From assembly GCA_019321725.1 (NCBI GenBank), contig CM033120.1:248001-312000 (forward strand): 64,000 bases of DNA, written 5' to 3'. A program made the translations under genes and the position numbers. This DNA is from Paulownia fortunei (taxonomy: Eukaryota > Streptophyta > Magnoliopsida > Lamiales > Paulowniaceae). Position 1 is the first letter of the stretch. The number at the start of each line of letters is the position of its first letter. Shown here in pieces: positions 1 through 12,832 of this stretch. Under the pieces are notes generated by a model. It ran no database searches. It saw only the letters and a program-made list of their open reading frames with translations, and had not been told where the DNA came from.

Positions 1-125
1 GTGTCCACAAATATATTTAGATACTTATGTCAATAGAATATGTTTAAATCCAAACTTGTCCTGTTTAAGTTTTGAGATAGGTTTTTAATTTTTATTTTCA
101 AACTCATCCCGCCCTATCCTGTTCC

Positions 126-177
<52 letters not shown>

Positions 178-1420
178 CATTATGTAATTTTTTTTATAAA
201 AAATATATATATTTTAAATTTTATTATATATTTTTTAAAAAATATATTTTTTTTAATTTTTTAAAATAATAAAATACGTGTGTAACCCGCCGAATCCAAA
301 TAATAAAAATCTTAACAGTTAGATCTCGAATTTGACCAAATCAACTATATTGTCATTCCAATAATTGAAAATATAAAAAAATAAAATTGCGCACATTATA
401 TTTTATCACCCTGAATAGATCATAGTATTTTGTAACAATATTTTGTCTTGAAGACCATTCTGTTCTGTGAATTGAAACTAAAAATGATTGCCTATTTCTT
501 GTCAACAAGCTCCAGCTCCACTGCTGGCACCAAGATTGCCTCGAACAATAACCATAAAAAAACAGTAAATAAATCAAAACATATAACAATTCTAAACCCT
601 CTTTGTAATGAAAGTAAGAAGGCTTTTTAATTTCGAATAATGTGATATTATAAGCGGAAAATACTTATAATCACTTTCAACTCATACAATTTGGCAGAAA
701 ATCAGAGATTGCCAATTACAAGATGTTTACCTCTATCAAACTTCATTGTCCGATGAAATCATTCTTCCTAGTTTACCAATTACATAATTTGAAACCATAA
801 CTGAAGTGTTTCACAGTAGCAATAACAGCAATCTTGATAAAACTGCACATCATTTGTATTGAGTGAGCTATCATGGCCTGTTTTCTCCTAACTTAAGGTC
901 TGTACACTGCAGCAAACACACTTACAGGCTAGCCGTCTTCCTCTAGAAAAGCTTCTGTGGCTTCAATCCAAATATTGACCTCAGGCTGGGATTTGATAAC
1001 TGTCTTCTCCCTGGACTAATCGATCAGAGGCATCAACTTTTACTCACATGGTTGCTCAGAGAGAAAGCACTCTAGATGAGTCCAACATTATGCCCAAACT
1101 CGATCCTATCCCAATTTTTCTTTTGCTAGGCCCAGCCTGACAAGGTTAAACTTCCACGAACTGAAACAATGTGCTGGAGAGTACACGTTTTGGTTCCTGA
1201 CTGGCACAAACATCAATGCATTCACCTCAAGTCATAAATGGCCATTGTGGAACTGGAGCACAGCAACAAGTTTTTATCTTTGAGGCTGAAATTACTCAGC
1301 TGTGCAAAGCAGAACGTCTTTTCTCAGCCTGTATCAATTTGAGCTGGCAGGTGGCATCACATAGATGGAAGCATGAAATATGCACTTTTCCCATCAGTTC
1401 TTATTGTTTGCATATCATTA
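1..1420. other. Intergenic DNA downstream of the phytochrome gene
   Basis: No supported gene. The first 300 bases are very AT-rich and hold an (AT)n microsatellite at about 131-173. The part nearest 1420 is probably the 3' untranslated region of the minus-strand phytochrome gene. Short open frames here lack family resemblance and splice support. Confidence 0.6.
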
Positions 1421-4400
1421 TCAGACTTCGTGAGCAAATGGAAATTCTACTAGAATGATAAAAGATGCTTTTTCTGCCTCCCTAAGGTATTGCACAGTGC
1501 CATTCATAATCTTAACAAGCTTTTGGCTGATGTAGAGGCCAAGACCTTCTTTGGACACATTATGGTTATAATAGAACATCGCTTGTATTAACTCTTCAGG
1601 AATCCCTGGTGCTGGCTGACTAATCCTGTCATGCGAGCAAATTTCAGTTGAGGTCTCGTAAAAGTAGTTCAAATCTGCCCACAACAAAGTAGTGTACCCA
1701 TAAAAGATAAAACTTGTCATAACAAAATTATAAACAAATGATCTGTTCTAGCATTAGGAGACATTAATAACTGTTACTGGATAACAAAATTATTAACAGT
1801 GGAATAATTGATAGAAATTATTCCTTTATACCTTTTTTACTATAACGTTTTTTTGGGTTGGGGGAAGGGACTAAACAACACATTTCGTCAATAAACCTAG
1901 GGAAGTCCTTGCTCATGGTACCATGAGTAAACAATATCACACAAAATTTCATGCCATGTGTAAAAAGAATCAGAAAAAGATTAGAAGTGCAAAATATAGT
2001 TACCGAAATTCAACATGGAGAACTTGCATCTGTGTCCCTATACACTCCTTTCTTGGAATTAATCTGAAAAGAATTGATGATCCTTCAAAAGCAGGAGTAA
2101 ACAAGAGAGCAGTAGCCAAAAAGTCTGAAAGGACTTGCTGAAGCCTCAATATATCACCATATAGGTACATAGATGATACTTCAGAGGGTAAATCATAGAT
2201 GATTTTCACCTGGCGCTCCTGACTCAGAATCATAACTTGATTCATGACCACTTCTAAAGCTTCCCCAAGATTAAATTCATCAGAGTTCATCTCGATAAAA
2301 CTGGAAAATGAGACTTACAAAGATCAAGAGCTGCAGAAAAATATCTGGAAGGAACTAACAGTACAGTAAATTCCACGAAGTCCTGCTTATGGATACAAGC
2401 AAAGAAATACAACAAGGAAGCAACTATTTAGCAACTCGAATCCATTATATATTGCACTTGAATATAATACAAGAATGCAGTGCATGAGCTAAGAATCTGC
2501 GAAATGCATCACTTAAACCGAAAGCAATCAAGTGAAAAAGGATACAAATGAGCATCATGTGCATGAAAAAGTCACACAAAAAGCCAGTCAGAAGTTCTGA
2601 AGGGGGCATCGGATCCAAGATAGTCAAGAGAAGTCATGAAAAAAAAAAAATAGAACAAGAGAATATAAGGAGAAAAAACACGAACAAGTAGAAGTGAAGA
2701 ATCCTGAAAAATACCATGAAATCATCATCCATATAGTCGCATTACCCTCACAAATAAAATAGAACAAAATAAAAGTGGGGTGAGATCTGATATTGGGCCA
2801 GGCTTAGTATAAGGTTCGGTCGTGTTGAGTCATACCTTTGGTGCGGGTTTGGCTGTAATACAACAATGCAATGCATGAGCTAAGAATCAGTGAAAGGCAT
2901 CATTTAAACTAACAGCAATCAAGTGAAAAAGGATACAAATGAGGCTCATGTACATGGACTTAAAGTCACACAAAAAGCCAGTAAGAAGTCACCGTAATGG
3001 ACTTAAATTTCTGAAGGGGGGGTATCGAATCCAAGAAAGTCAAAAGAAGTCATGGAAAGGAGGAGAACAATAGAATACAAGGAGAAAAAACACGAACAAA
3101 TAGAAGTGAAGAATCGAGAAAAAATACCATTAGATCATCATTGATATAGTGTCACTACCCTCAATTTTAGAATAAAGCAAAACAAAAGTGGGGTGAGATG
3201 TGATATTGGGCCAGGCTTAATACAAGGTTCGGTCGTGTTGAGTCAGACCTTTGGTGCGGGTTTCAGTCGGGTCAGAAATGTACATTACGTCGGGGTAGGG
3301 CATTACCACCCATTGACAGGGCTACATTCTATTGATGGCATAACATGAACAAACACATCAAGAAAGGAGTTTATTTTTTCTTCATGCAATTTAAACAGAC
3401 AATTTCCTCAAACATTAGTAAGTCACAACACTTTTAGAAAAAAACATGGGGCTTAAGTTGCTCAAGAGGTGAAGACTTCTGGCTCCAAATACTTCTATTC
3501 AATTCTTTTATCATGGATGTTTGCCACCCTTTCTTGTTCAAACTTTGAACATTGGTCCACTCTATAGCAGAAAAAGTTTGTTAGTAGAGAAGGGTTTTCC
3601 AATGATGCCGTGCCCCGATGATATTTTACAGTCAATCATACAGAACGAAAATTAGTATTTATTTTATATTTGTAGATACTACAGAAAATTGTCGTTGTGA
3701 GCTATTTACATAACTCTTGTTTTTGTTTTCCCTCAAATAAGAACAAACTTACTGTTAACCAACTTTGCTAAACGGGTTTAGTTACAAAATAGGTTTTCTA
3801 ATGAAATTGTTTCATATTGTCCTCCACTGTCTGCTTCATCCCTTCTAATAAAAAATTCTATTAATTTAGAAGACTTTTCTTCTGAAATTTCCTCACCAAG
3901 AGTATTATCATTATGGGTCTTTCCATGGTACCCAAGTGGGGTTTTAAATTGTTGAATCATACATGAGAAGTCATAATTTCACTTTATGACGTTATCACGT
4001 ATACATCCAACGGCTCATAGACCAACTTGGGTAGTATGGCATGAAATTTCCCTATCATACAGATCAGTTAATTTCAAGCAACTTTATCTGTTACTCCATT
4101 TGTTTCATAAAACTTTGCATTTAAGGTTTCACATCAATCGAGTCATTTCAATTGTTAAGGAATGGAAAACATTACATAGCAATACTCTGCCACTAATTTC
4201 ATTGTTTATTCATTTTTAGTTTTTTACATTACTTTTTACAAGACATACACACACTCATAAAGCTAAAACTGTGTGGTGTAATTAATCATTATAGGTTCAA
4301 GAGATTCAAGCTCTACTTTGTTAACTTGTTGATGATCCTAACTAATAAGATATTTTTTATTTCAGATTCAGACAAGACTCAAGTCTCAGCACAATTTCCC

Positions 4401-7400
4401 CAGGCTGACAACTTCTGTTTTCAGGGCTTAGGGTCTACAAATAAGTTGAGAGCTTATCTGGGATATGTTTCATACCATTAATTTCTACCAATGTGTTGTT
4501 TTAGGCAACATATAGAAATACTTATTATCTTTCTTCTTATCTTGAATTTTTTCTGAATAATTCTACTATCCTGATGTCTGAAAATTTTTAATCTTGATTT
4601 AGTAAGAACTATCCCATTCCTTTTTATCTAATCCCAGTTTATTGGCTGTAAATTTGAAATTACCGAATTTAACTATTAAAATTGCTTAAATCAAGGCTAA
4701 CTGCAATACGGTCCGGCGCGAAACCTACTTATTTGGAGGGAAATTAAGAATTCATTAAAATTATGGAACATCAAAGATACGTAATACAGATTATAGTAAA
4801 AGGTATCTGATGAAAATACAACAAAAATAATACACTAGTCTTTTTACATTTATTTCCATTCATCAAGCTTTAATCTCCTATTAACATAGTTACTAAAGAC
4901 GACGTAAATCACAGCCAAATAATACTATCTGCAAATTATTTTCAGAAAAATGAGTCCCCCTATCTCTTGTTGAAAGATACGACATAGTATACATTCTCTT
5001 TGAGAGTAAGTAACTTCAAATATAAAGAATATCATTTATTCCTTTACTAAAAAGTTACATATAAGGTTTTGCCACAAACCCTAACTAACAAACTACTTTA
5101 TTCTAACAAAAAATCATCATAATATTTTTTAACAAAAGTCAAGAGACTTCAACTAAGTATTTCAAGGAAACATATGCTTTAACTGTGTAAGTGCACCCAC
5201 TATTTATTAGTTATTTGCTTTATGATATTTTTATGCATCAGCATGAATATATAACCTTCCACTATCTATGACTATTATTATCTCAGTATGTGTTCGGTTA
5301 CGTGTATATATAAAGCCCTCCAATTCTTCTTCATGTGATTTAAAGGAGCCACTTTCTATTTTATGGATACAATATATATATTTTAGGGATACAATAAATA
5401 GTGGGTGTACTTACAAGATTAAACTGTTACATTTTTGGGAACACCATTGAAGTCCTCTGACTTTTGTGTAGGAAAAAAAAAGATGAAAATTTGTTAGTGT
5501 AAAGTAGATGTAGATAATGAATGAGAAGGATGCTTAAGAAAGGCAATACATTACGTACCAAAAACCTACAAATAACTCTTTCAAAAGAATGGACAGGACA
5601 TTTTGTATTTGAAGATAAGTCGCTTCCATAAAGAATGCATAGAGTACCATATCTTTCAACAAAAGATGGCAATGGCCTTTTTCTTTTGGAAAATCACATA
5701 CAAAAAATGTATTATAATGGCTAATATGGGTAGAAGTAATTGAATTTTATATTCATCCAAACCAGAACGAAGTATGACTCAACATGTTCATGAAATTACA
5801 TGATCATTTCTGTTTTTTTAAGCTACAACAACAGAATTTAAATATTTGTGATCTATATCAATCTATGTCCTACCAAAGTAAACTAGGACTTAAAAAGTCT
5901 ATTTCGATTAAAATAGATGCTTATCCAAATGAAGTTGGTTTAATTTACATGTATGTAGTGATAAGGGAATCCCCCCATAAGATAAAGTTGTTTACATAAT
6001 TTATTAGGTTCTGTTAAGAGAGACCATAATTCTGACTTTCGACCATCAATAACAGGGGCAAAGTGCCTATTTCCAAGGAGAAGGGTCCACAATGTGCAGT
6101 CAAAGCAGCAAATTATACTTACCCTAATCATTTCATTAAATTCATTAGTAGGTAATCATACCTTTCTTCAATGCCCTCGATATCAGTATCACCAATGATT
6201 TTGGCCAATTGGTCGTGACACAATCCGCTGGTCTTTAATAGCTGCCTCTGTTCTTTGCTCAAATCCGAAGATTTCATCATGTTCTGGACACACTTTATCC
6301 CACTCAACGGATTTCTCAATTCACTGCGAATATAAGCTAACTTTGTTAGGGTATTTGCTGCCGCCTGTTCCGTTATATCTTGCACCTGCATTGCATGTTG
6401 AAGTTCGGGACTAGCAACATGAAGAAAGCACAACACTCCAGTGATCCTGCCTTCTGAATTTGTCCTCCTGTTTGCTGAAATCAATGTTTCTACATATCTA
6501 TGTTGCTGATCAAAAAATCCAAAGACCAGTTTATCTGCATCTTGGCCCGCAATTACAGTATTAAGTAATATTCTGAGCTTTGTTAGAGTGTCCTGATCTT
6601 TGACCTGGCAGCCAAAGGAATGAACTGTGAAGACCTCACCAAGAAGCATTTGTTCAATGGCTTGTTCCCTTTTTAGACCAGACAGTTTTTGCATTGCATC
6701 ATTCCATTCCACGCACCGGCCATGCTCATCCATCATAAAAATAGGAGGAATTAGTGGACAAGGATTCCTCATGATAACAACATAATCACCTTGTACACGA
6801 TTGTATTTGTCCAATATCATCATTTGCCCAGTAACATCTTGGCCAACAAAGCAAACGCCAACTATATTTTCCTTCAGATCTCGACTGCAACATGCATTAG
6901 CAACCAAGATGATAGGACCATTGTTCTCCTGAGAACCAAATGTTTTCAGTCTGATTTCTACATTCTTCTCTTCCTTGCCTGCAATTAATAGTAGATTTAA
7001 TTGGGATGAAAAAAAGATACTGAATGAAGCAAAAACGATTTTCCAATGCTTAATCACATAAAACGGAATTAAGAACTCTTGTTAAGCAGATAAAACAAGT
7101 ATAACCCCAACAACAAAAGTTATTTAACATGCATGGTGATCAATAACCAAACTGCACAGTATTTTGAAACAATATAATAAAGCCATGAAGCGTCCAAATG
7201 GGACGGGACATTCCTGACATTCCATTGAAAGGTAAGGTCATTCAATCCATTAGGCTAGAAGTTCCAGACACAATTGTACTATCTTTATGTCTCATGTTTG
7301 TTGTACATGCTCTTAAGCCTCAAAAGTAGGAAGTTTATTGTTTCCTGGTACTAAAAAACCAAATTTAACAGCACTCAGAAGCCTATTTCCCAGAGCATCT

Positions 7401-10400
7401 GAGCACATTCTACCTAGTGCAAACTCCAATCCATAAAAAAAAGACAATTATCTCTTGCCTTCAATTATTTCGTTATGTTTTAACATGAAAATTCAATACT
7501 TATTACTAGCAATCTGGGCACACCATATGCTTATGCCACAAAAGATTGAAACATTTAGATTCATGAATTATATCTCTACTTTTATAAGTAGAAAAAAATG
7601 ATAAACAATACTGATCACAATTTAAGGTATTCAAGGTCATACATGAGAGCTATTTTAAATGGGTAATTTCTTCATTAATCCAACGGGAAGAGAGTATTAA
7701 AAAAGGGAAAATTTGTGAATAGTTATCAAAAGTGCACTCCAGTTCTACACACTATTATTGCAAGTAAACTTTACATAAAGGCCAAGAACTTTCTTTAATA
7801 AAGAGGGAGTTACTACAGGGAAAAAAGGAAAATGAAAAAGAAAAATGAATGCTCCTCAATTTTTGAGACCATTAAGAGTGCCATAATAATAGGAACTATT
7901 AAGGTTCTCCATTAATCTATACAGGTATACAAACTGTGCCTATTTACCGTACTAGTTATTTTGGCATAACCTGATGCATTTGCTTCAATACAAATTTTTA
8001 TATACAAGTAACAACAATTTGATCTATCATTATTTGGACACAAAAAAAAAAAAAAGGGAGCAGAACTTTTCAAAAAGATGAAAAAAATGGTAGTTTTCCT
8101 AGAAAAGAATGGGTAGGCAAATTTGAAATTTGAGCTGCTTTTGAATTCTAGAAAGTGTAAAGTTTTATAACTTCATGCATGAAGCTTCAAATGTAATTTT
8201 AAAGCAGTTATATTACCACTAGAGACTAATAATTAATCAAAAAATGATCAATGATGATACTGCAACCTGAGGCTCTATCAGAATATTGACTCGTACTCTT
8301 GCTCCATTCATTCGACAGTTAAATTCTTAGATCATTGCAAAAGTTTCAAACGTTAAGAACATACGATATTTACTTCAATGGACTAAAACAAGATAGGTAA
8401 TAAGACTTTGCAACATATATTTCCCTCTACAAATCATGAAAAGTTTTCTAAACAAGCAAATATGTAATTTACAAGCAAGACTCTGAAAGATAGAAAGAGT
8501 ATCACCTTGCAGAGCTAGGGAGAGCATATGATTCACCCTGTAAGCTGCATCATCAACTACCAGATCAACGAAGGGTGTACCAAGAGCTTTTCGTAAATCT
8601 AGACCAGTAAGTTCGGCCACTTTAGTATTCCAGCCATTGATATTACCAGAGGCATCTACAGCCAAAATAGGTATTGATGCAGTTTCAATGAGGTGAACCA
8701 TTTCATTAGTCATAACACGCAGTTCATCCACCCTCTGTATACTTGTGTCAACTGCTGGAACACTCACAATCATTTTGGAATCATCTGCAATCTCATCTTG
8801 CAAAGATCCTCTCAATATCAGCTGCAATGAATGGATTGCATCCATTTCCACATCTTCCCATGGTAAGCTCCTTCTCTTAACCACCTCTAGGAAAGCCTTA
8901 AATGATGACCTTGGGTGCATTTTTCTTCCATCATCTTTGTCAACAGGGTCATGTTTTGCACCACCCCACTTTATCTCCTTTGCTGTATTGGAACGGAACC
9001 AAAATAGGAAATCACTGGAAGTAATTTTCACAGCAGCCATTCCACATACAGAATCACCAAGAATTGAAGCATCTGGATAGCCTGCTTCCATGAGGCTGTC
9101 TGTACTTAATCCGGTGCTGCCACCATGGAATTCTAAAAGCCATTCAGCCATATTTTTAATTTGTGCCTCTGTAGGTGTGACCCCTAGCAACCAGCATTTT
9201 TTACGGTAGTAAAGTGCAGCCCCATCACACCTTACGAGGTCCATCACATTAGGCGATTGAGTTAAAATGCCCATTGGAGCATCTCTCAGTAGCATATCAC
9301 AAAGCACAGTTTGAGTGCGCAGTATATGCCTCTCCTTCAGTTGAGCTGCCAACTCGACCTCCTTGTTGATTTGAACGCCAAAAACCTGAACCAAGAACTC
9401 ACACGCATACCTCAACGGAAAAGGGATGAACCTGGGGTTTGTATGGTGGCAAACCACCAAACCCCACAATTTTCTTCTCTTTTGCTGATTGCTATCCGTC
9501 TCATCATCCTCATTTATAATTACAGACATCACTAATGATGCAATAGACCCCATGTTTGCCATATATTGTGCATGACACCCATGTGGAGACCTTAAGGTGG
9601 ATCCGGCAAGAGTCAGTGGTTGAGCCAATGCCTTGTCTTGAATTATTTTAACAGGCTGCGCCAAGCAATCACATATCATCCGAACCTTATTCTTCATGAA
9701 CAGAAATCTTGATGCTTGTGGTATATCAGTGGCGGGGTAATGCAAGCCAAGATAAGGTTCCAAGTTAGGCCTGTGGCACTCAGCAACAACTTCCCCATGT
9801 TCATCCTCATGAAATTTATAAACCATCACGCGGTCATAACCAGTTAAGTCCTTTACTTCTCTAACCAATACATCACATAATAGTGATATACTCCCACTTG
9901 ACAGAGATTGTAGTCTAGAGATGGCTTTGGCTGCAAGCTTGTACGATTTCAATGCCCCAGCAGCTGTCACCGGCACGTCAGATGGATTCACAGGTTCCAG
10001 ATCTATAACTAATCCAACATCAATGTGATGTAGAATTGCATAAAAGGGCTTACCAGAGCTTTTACTATGGACCAATATTGGATTAAGCACATTAACTTCA
10101 CCAAAATTGGCCGCCTTTTGCAGTGCAGCAGCACCTGAAGGTCGAAAGAGTGTCCGAACATCAGTGCCAAAACTCAAAACCTCTTGTTGTTCCATGCTTG
10201 GAACTGCATGTGGTGCTAAGTCTAACATTTCTGGTGCATTCTCACTATATGCTAAGACATTGAAATTCTGTTCGTCAATTGCAATCAAGCAACCAAAAGG
10301 CTGAATAAGGCTTCCTCTTTGCATCTTCTGAAGATAAGTCGATACTGTTGAAGAAGGAACATCACTAACGGCATTGGATACATTAACAGAAGTCGAGTAA

Positions 10401-10552
10401 TCAAATTGTTGTTCAGACTGTTCATAATCCACATGAATCTTGGCATCAATCGGGGTCTGAGCTACTATATGAGCACCTTGCTTCGACCTAGCAGAGCTGC
10501 TCCTAGAACAGTTTGTCTTGTTTGTGGTCGATTTGGATGACATCACTTCCAA
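1421..10552 (-). CDS. PHYE: Phytochrome, PHYE type
   Basis: Red/far-red photoreceptor that binds a linear tetrapyrrole in the cytosol and moves to the nucleus in light to act on PIF transcription factors. Four coding exons: 10552-8506, 6978-6162, 2300-2004 and 1625-1421, with GT-AG introns. Together they make 3366 nt, or 1121 residues plus stop, usual for the family. The order is an N-terminal extension (about 1-70), PAS/GAF with the chromophore Cys326 in PHGCH and the DIP motif at 276-278, the PHY domain with PRSSF at 547-551, then two PAS domains and a degenerate histidine-kinase-related region (NPLSG, followed by a GLGLYIS box in the last exon). The extension lacks the Gly/His-rich stretch of PHYB. 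This and overall similarity favour PHYE over PHYB or PHYD; the subtype is inferred. Intron 2 is unusually long at 3861 bp. Confidence 0.93.
2463..3263. repeat. Tandem duplication inside PHYE intron 2
   Basis: Two adjacent diverged copies of a roughly 390-410 bp unit. Both contain the strings aatgcatgagctaagaatc (copy 1 has gcagtgcatgagctaagaatc), aatcaagtgaaaaaggatac and ggttcggtcgtgttgagtca. The last string starts at 2813 and again at 3226, a 413-bp offset. The copies differ by scattered substitutions and indels, so the duplication is not recent. No coding content is seen. Confidence 0.8.
5186..5415. mobile_element. Short terminal-inverted-repeat (MITE-like) element in PHYE intron 2
   Basis: The 23-bp arms at 5186-5208 and 5393-5415 are inverted copies with one mismatch (core acccactatttatt). 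The element is about 230 bp, has no coding capacity and lies inside an intron, as expected for a non-autonomous DNA transposon. The flanks have TTAA-like sequence on both sides, but I could not fix a target-site duplication, so the superfamily is unassigned. Confidence 0.55.
6979..8505 (-). other. PHYE intron 1
   Basis: A 1527-bp GT-AG intron between the PHY-domain exon and the PAS exon. The exon junction splits a Gly codon, and the reading frame runs from LALQG into KEEKN. The intron is AT-rich, with a poly-A run near 8044. No gene or element could be supported. Confidence 0.8.
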
Positions 10553-11056
10553 ACCGTCTGAATATCCAACTTCTTGTCACTGTAACTCCACCAACATATA
10601 TAATCCACACAAGAACCCACAAATCAAAACCCTTAACCGAAAAATTCACCAAAACCAAGTAAAACTTCAAGAATTTAAACCAATATTCATTTGAATTCTG
10701 CTCCTTTCAAGCACAATAGGAATTCAACAATTTACATATGCCAAGATCCCACCTTTCAATTCCAATTATCACCAGAACCAATAAAAGAGAAAAGGTGTAG
10801 CAAAAATGAACCTTTCAAGAATATAATTGAACTGGGTACTCCTTTATTTACTCCACAAAACCCTCTATCCCCTCAAAAGCCACTAACCCCAATAAGAGAG
10901 GCCACAAAACCAAGGTAACCGCAAAAGCCTTCAGAGAGCCATCATCATTACATACAAAAGAATATAAATATAACGCAAACAAGTTAAATTGCAAGGTGGG
11001 TTTTTCCCCAAACAAGGACATATGAATTTAACCTTGTCAAGAAACTAGAAATATCC

Positions 11057-11098
<42 letters not shown>

Positions 11099-12667
11099 CA
11101 TCCAGAAAGTCAAAATTCTAAAACCATATTGAATAAAGTCTAGAAAAAATGACAATGAAGAAAGACTGACCAGTAGGATAAATTTGCAGGGTATGGAATC
11201 AGCAGCACGTGAAACGAGGCTGAATTTACTGAGCTTTGCCCCAAGAAAACAAGGAAAAAGATGGATATATGATGGTGAAAACAATTACACCAAAATTCTT
11301 TTAAGCACGACTTGTTCCCTGGAGTTGAGCCATGTTTCAGTGGTTTCTGAGGTTAGTTACAGTGGGGTGTGCTTTAAGAGTAGAAAAGTCAAAGAGATAG
11401 GAGGCCGTGTTGATGTTTCAGTGGTTTCTGAGCTTAGTTACAGTGGGGTGCGCATGCAGAGTAGAAAAGTCCAGAGATAGGAGGCCGTGTTGATGTTTCA
11501 GTGGTTTCTGAGGTTACGGTGGGGTGCGCTTTCAGAGTAGAAAAGGAAAGAGATAGGAGGCCGTGTTGATGTTTCAGTGGTTTCTGAGGTTACGGTGGGG
11601 TGCGCTTTCAGAGTAGAAAAGTCAAGAGATAGGAGGCCCTGTTGACTTGTCAGGTAAATTCACCTTGTCTTCCAGTTTTACTACTTGGGTAAATAAACTT
11701 CATTCTGGCTATATTTTTGTTTGGAACTTGAAACTTGAAACTTGAAACTTGAAACTAATATCAAATATAGATAGAACCCAAGTATGAGATGGAATTTGAA
11801 AGAAATATTTTTGTAATATCATACTCAAAAATGATGTTTTAAAAATTAATGATATTGCATTATTTTAAGTGAGATGACAATTTTGAAAAGAAAACATCAT
11901 TTTAAAAAATAAAATTTATCTTAGAACATTTTAAAATAATAAGGATAATAAATATATACAGAGGGAGTAGTTGTTTCAGCCATTTGTTGCTTGCTTTTTA
12001 GATTTTATCCGATCTTCACTTTTTTATATTGGGATTTTTTTTATTCCAATTTTACTGTCATGTATACGCAATACTTGTCCTACTCATATAATATGACAAG
12101 TATGTGATATAAGTCATAATATATGTACATTTTTAACTAATGAATTTTCACATTAAATGACAATATTCCACTAAAAGCCAATTACGGGCACCTTAAAATT
12201 TGAGTCAAGTAAGGGTATAACATGATACAAAAAATTTCACATAGCTTAAAACCAGAAAAAAAAATTATAAGCTTTAAGAGCTTAAAAAATGTTATTAGGA
12301 CATAAAATAACCCATAAGAGCTTATATTAACTTGAAAAACAATGAAGGTTACTTTGTCAAACTAAAAAAGCTTATAAATTATTTTTCAAATAAAATGTTG
12401 GGATCTCTTTATTTATTTTTCCGTAAAATAGCTAACATATTTTTTTAGAGTTATGCACAAATTTCACAAGAGTTTTAACAACACATATTTCAAAAGGTAA
12501 TATATATTTTCACAAAAAACTAAACTTAGCCTAAATCTCCTCCAAAGTCCAATCTTGTCCTTAAATTTTGCTAATAGCTGCCTTCCTTGGGCCTAAGAGA
12601 AATTTAAGGTTGGCCCAGTTTTTTGTAGAGGCCACATAAGTTGTAGGGGTCAACCACTAATATTTAG
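10553..12667. other. Intergenic region between divergent PHYE and the small membrane-protein gene
   Basis: This region holds the PHYE 5' leader and promoter (minus) and the upstream side of the next gene (plus). It contains an (AT)n run at about 11059-11096, a four-copy minisatellite at 11332-11644 and a short run of gaaactt(ga) repeats near 11722-11757. I could not place the PHYE transcription start. The open frames at 11045 and 11184 arise from the microsatellite and minisatellite and are not taken as genes. Confidence 0.6.
11332..11644. repeat. Minisatellite, four units of 76-81 bp
   Basis: Units start at 11332, 11413, 11493 and 11569, each opening with atgtttcagtggtttctgag and ending with gataggaggcc(g/c)tgttg. 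Units 3 and 4 share a 5-bp deletion after gaggtta and are nearly identical, so they look like the most recent duplication. The array sits about 0.8-1.1 kb upstream of the PHYE start codon. Confidence 0.9.
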
Positions 12668-12685
12668 ATAAGGTATTGTATATAG
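12668..12685 (+). promoter_or_regulatory. I-box and TATA-like promoter of the small membrane-protein gene
   Basis: A GATAAGG I-box at 12668-12674 is followed at once by a TATA-like gtatata. The start codon lies about 150 bases downstream. I-boxes are common in light-regulated nuclear genes for chloroplast proteins, which fits the predicted plastid protein. Assignment is by motif and position only. Confidence 0.35.
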
Positions 12686-12832
12686 ACAGAATATCCCATC
12701 TCTCCATAGAATTTGAAATCAAATTGCATCCATACATAAAACTTGAGTTCTTGTATGGTATATCTACATCTTTTCTGCAGATTCTTTCTTATTCTTTGAC
12801 TGTTTGATAATAGCAGAAAGTTTCTTGAAGTA

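Noticed and set aside
8745..10304. Plus-strand frames opposite the PHYE first exon
   Set aside because: They are shadows of the long, clearly coding minus-strand phytochrome exon.
11045..11480. Small proteins overlapping the (AT)n run and the minisatellite (79 and 98 codons)
   Set aside because: Their sequences simply translate simple repeats and minisatellite units; no independent evidence of coding.
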